This document shows, piece after piece, positions 63,845 to 64,000 of a stretch of DNA of 64,000 nt. The stretch's first letter is position 1, and the number at the start of each line of letters is the position of its first letter. Source of the DNA: Zhenhengia yiwuensis (GTDB lineage: Bacteria > Bacillota > Clostridia > Lachnospirales > Cellulosilyticaceae); assembly GCF_014384995.1 (NCBI RefSeq), contig NZ_JACRSY010000016.1:22822-86821 (forward strand), given 5' to 3'. A program made the position numbers and the translations under genes. Below the pieces are notes generated by a model that did not search any database, had not been told where the DNA came from, and saw only the letters and a program-made list of their open reading frames with translations.

Positions 63845-64000
63845 TTGAACTTACACGATCAAGCAGTAAAAATAGCCAATCACAAGATTGCATCAAATCC
63901 TAAAGTGTACAGTGCTTATACAGACTCGGTGCTCTATGAAATGCTTGTTGAGGAATGTGAGGCACAGTTAAATTTCTCAACGGCAACATTTCAAATTCAT
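63845..64000 (+). CDS. Hypothetical protein, 3' end outside window
   Basis: TTG start behind AAAAGGGGGAT; 52 codons are visible (MNLHDQAVKIANHKIAS and onward) and the frame is open at the window edge. It seems soluble and helical. Too little is present to name it. It continues the early-gene row of the element. Confidence 0.6.
   Translation, partial: MNLHDQAVKIANHKIASNPKVYSAYTDSVLYEMLVEECEAQLNFSTATFQIH

Noticed and set aside
56405..64000. Integrative conjugative element rather than prophage
   Set aside because: Not excluded. The ImmA/repressor pair and serine integrase fit both, and no structural or conjugation genes fall inside the window, so the class is left open with prophage slightly preferred.

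Overview
The window reads as chromosome of a low-GC, anaerobic, endospore-forming clostridium, probably Lachnospirales (a Cellulosilyticum-like organism is my guess, not shown). The support is ferredoxin-dependent 2-oxoacid oxidoreductases, the sporulation genes bofA and yyaC, a DUF2508/YaaL gene beside bofA, a DUF5711 protein, AT-rich intergenic DNA, strong Shine-Dalgarno sequences and frequent TTG/GTG starts. I see no rRNA, tRNA, CRISPR array or transposase.

Layout. 1-2.9 kb: VanS/VanR-type two-component system and a gamma-carbonic-anhydrase-like protein. 3-7.8 kb (minus strand): mprF, a thioredoxin-reductase/AhpF-like flavoprotein with its thiol domain at the C-terminus, and ahpC. 8-10.1 kb: an NhaC antiporter between two small disrupted genes (an H+-pyrophosphatase-like remnant with an in-frame TGA, and a DUF3892 gene with an in-frame TAG). 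10.2-13 kb: CorC/HlyC-type protein, DUF2508, bofA and an orphan. 13.3-16.3 kb: four-gene pyruvate:ferredoxin oxidoreductase operon. 16.3-16.8 kb: a gene-free stretch with seven DnaA-box-like 9-mers and an orphan promoter-terminator pair. 16.8-29.6 kb: two orphans, HIT protein, asnB, malic enzyme, murG, pyrG, a GGDEF-EAL protein, an ABC-F ATPase and a small membrane protein.

29.7-39.5 kb is a complete type II fatty-acid synthesis operon in the order known from streptococci: fabT-like regulator, fabH, acpP, fabK, fabD, fabG, fabF, accB, fabZ, accC, accD, accA. FabT-like operators lie at the promoter and again before fabD. 39.5-55.7 kb: tocopherol-cyclase-like protein, HMA-like protein, mtnN, a second 2-oxoacid:ferredoxin oxidoreductase made of two fused genes (gamma-delta and alpha-beta), pgi, a NiaR-type regulator, a PTS EIIC-like membrane protein, yyaC, a LysM protein, glgA, DUF5711 and CvpA.

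55.8-64 kb: an ABC transporter ATPase gene is cut just after its H-loop by an integrated element, probably a prophage, that runs off the right edge. It carries a large serine recombinase at the junction, an unknown two-gene module, an exonuclease-BRCT fusion, dinD flanked by two copies of the immA 3' end, an ImmA/repressor pair, a divergent operator region with two mirrored operators, and early genes to the right. This is the accessory region of the window and the likeliest place for undescribed functions.
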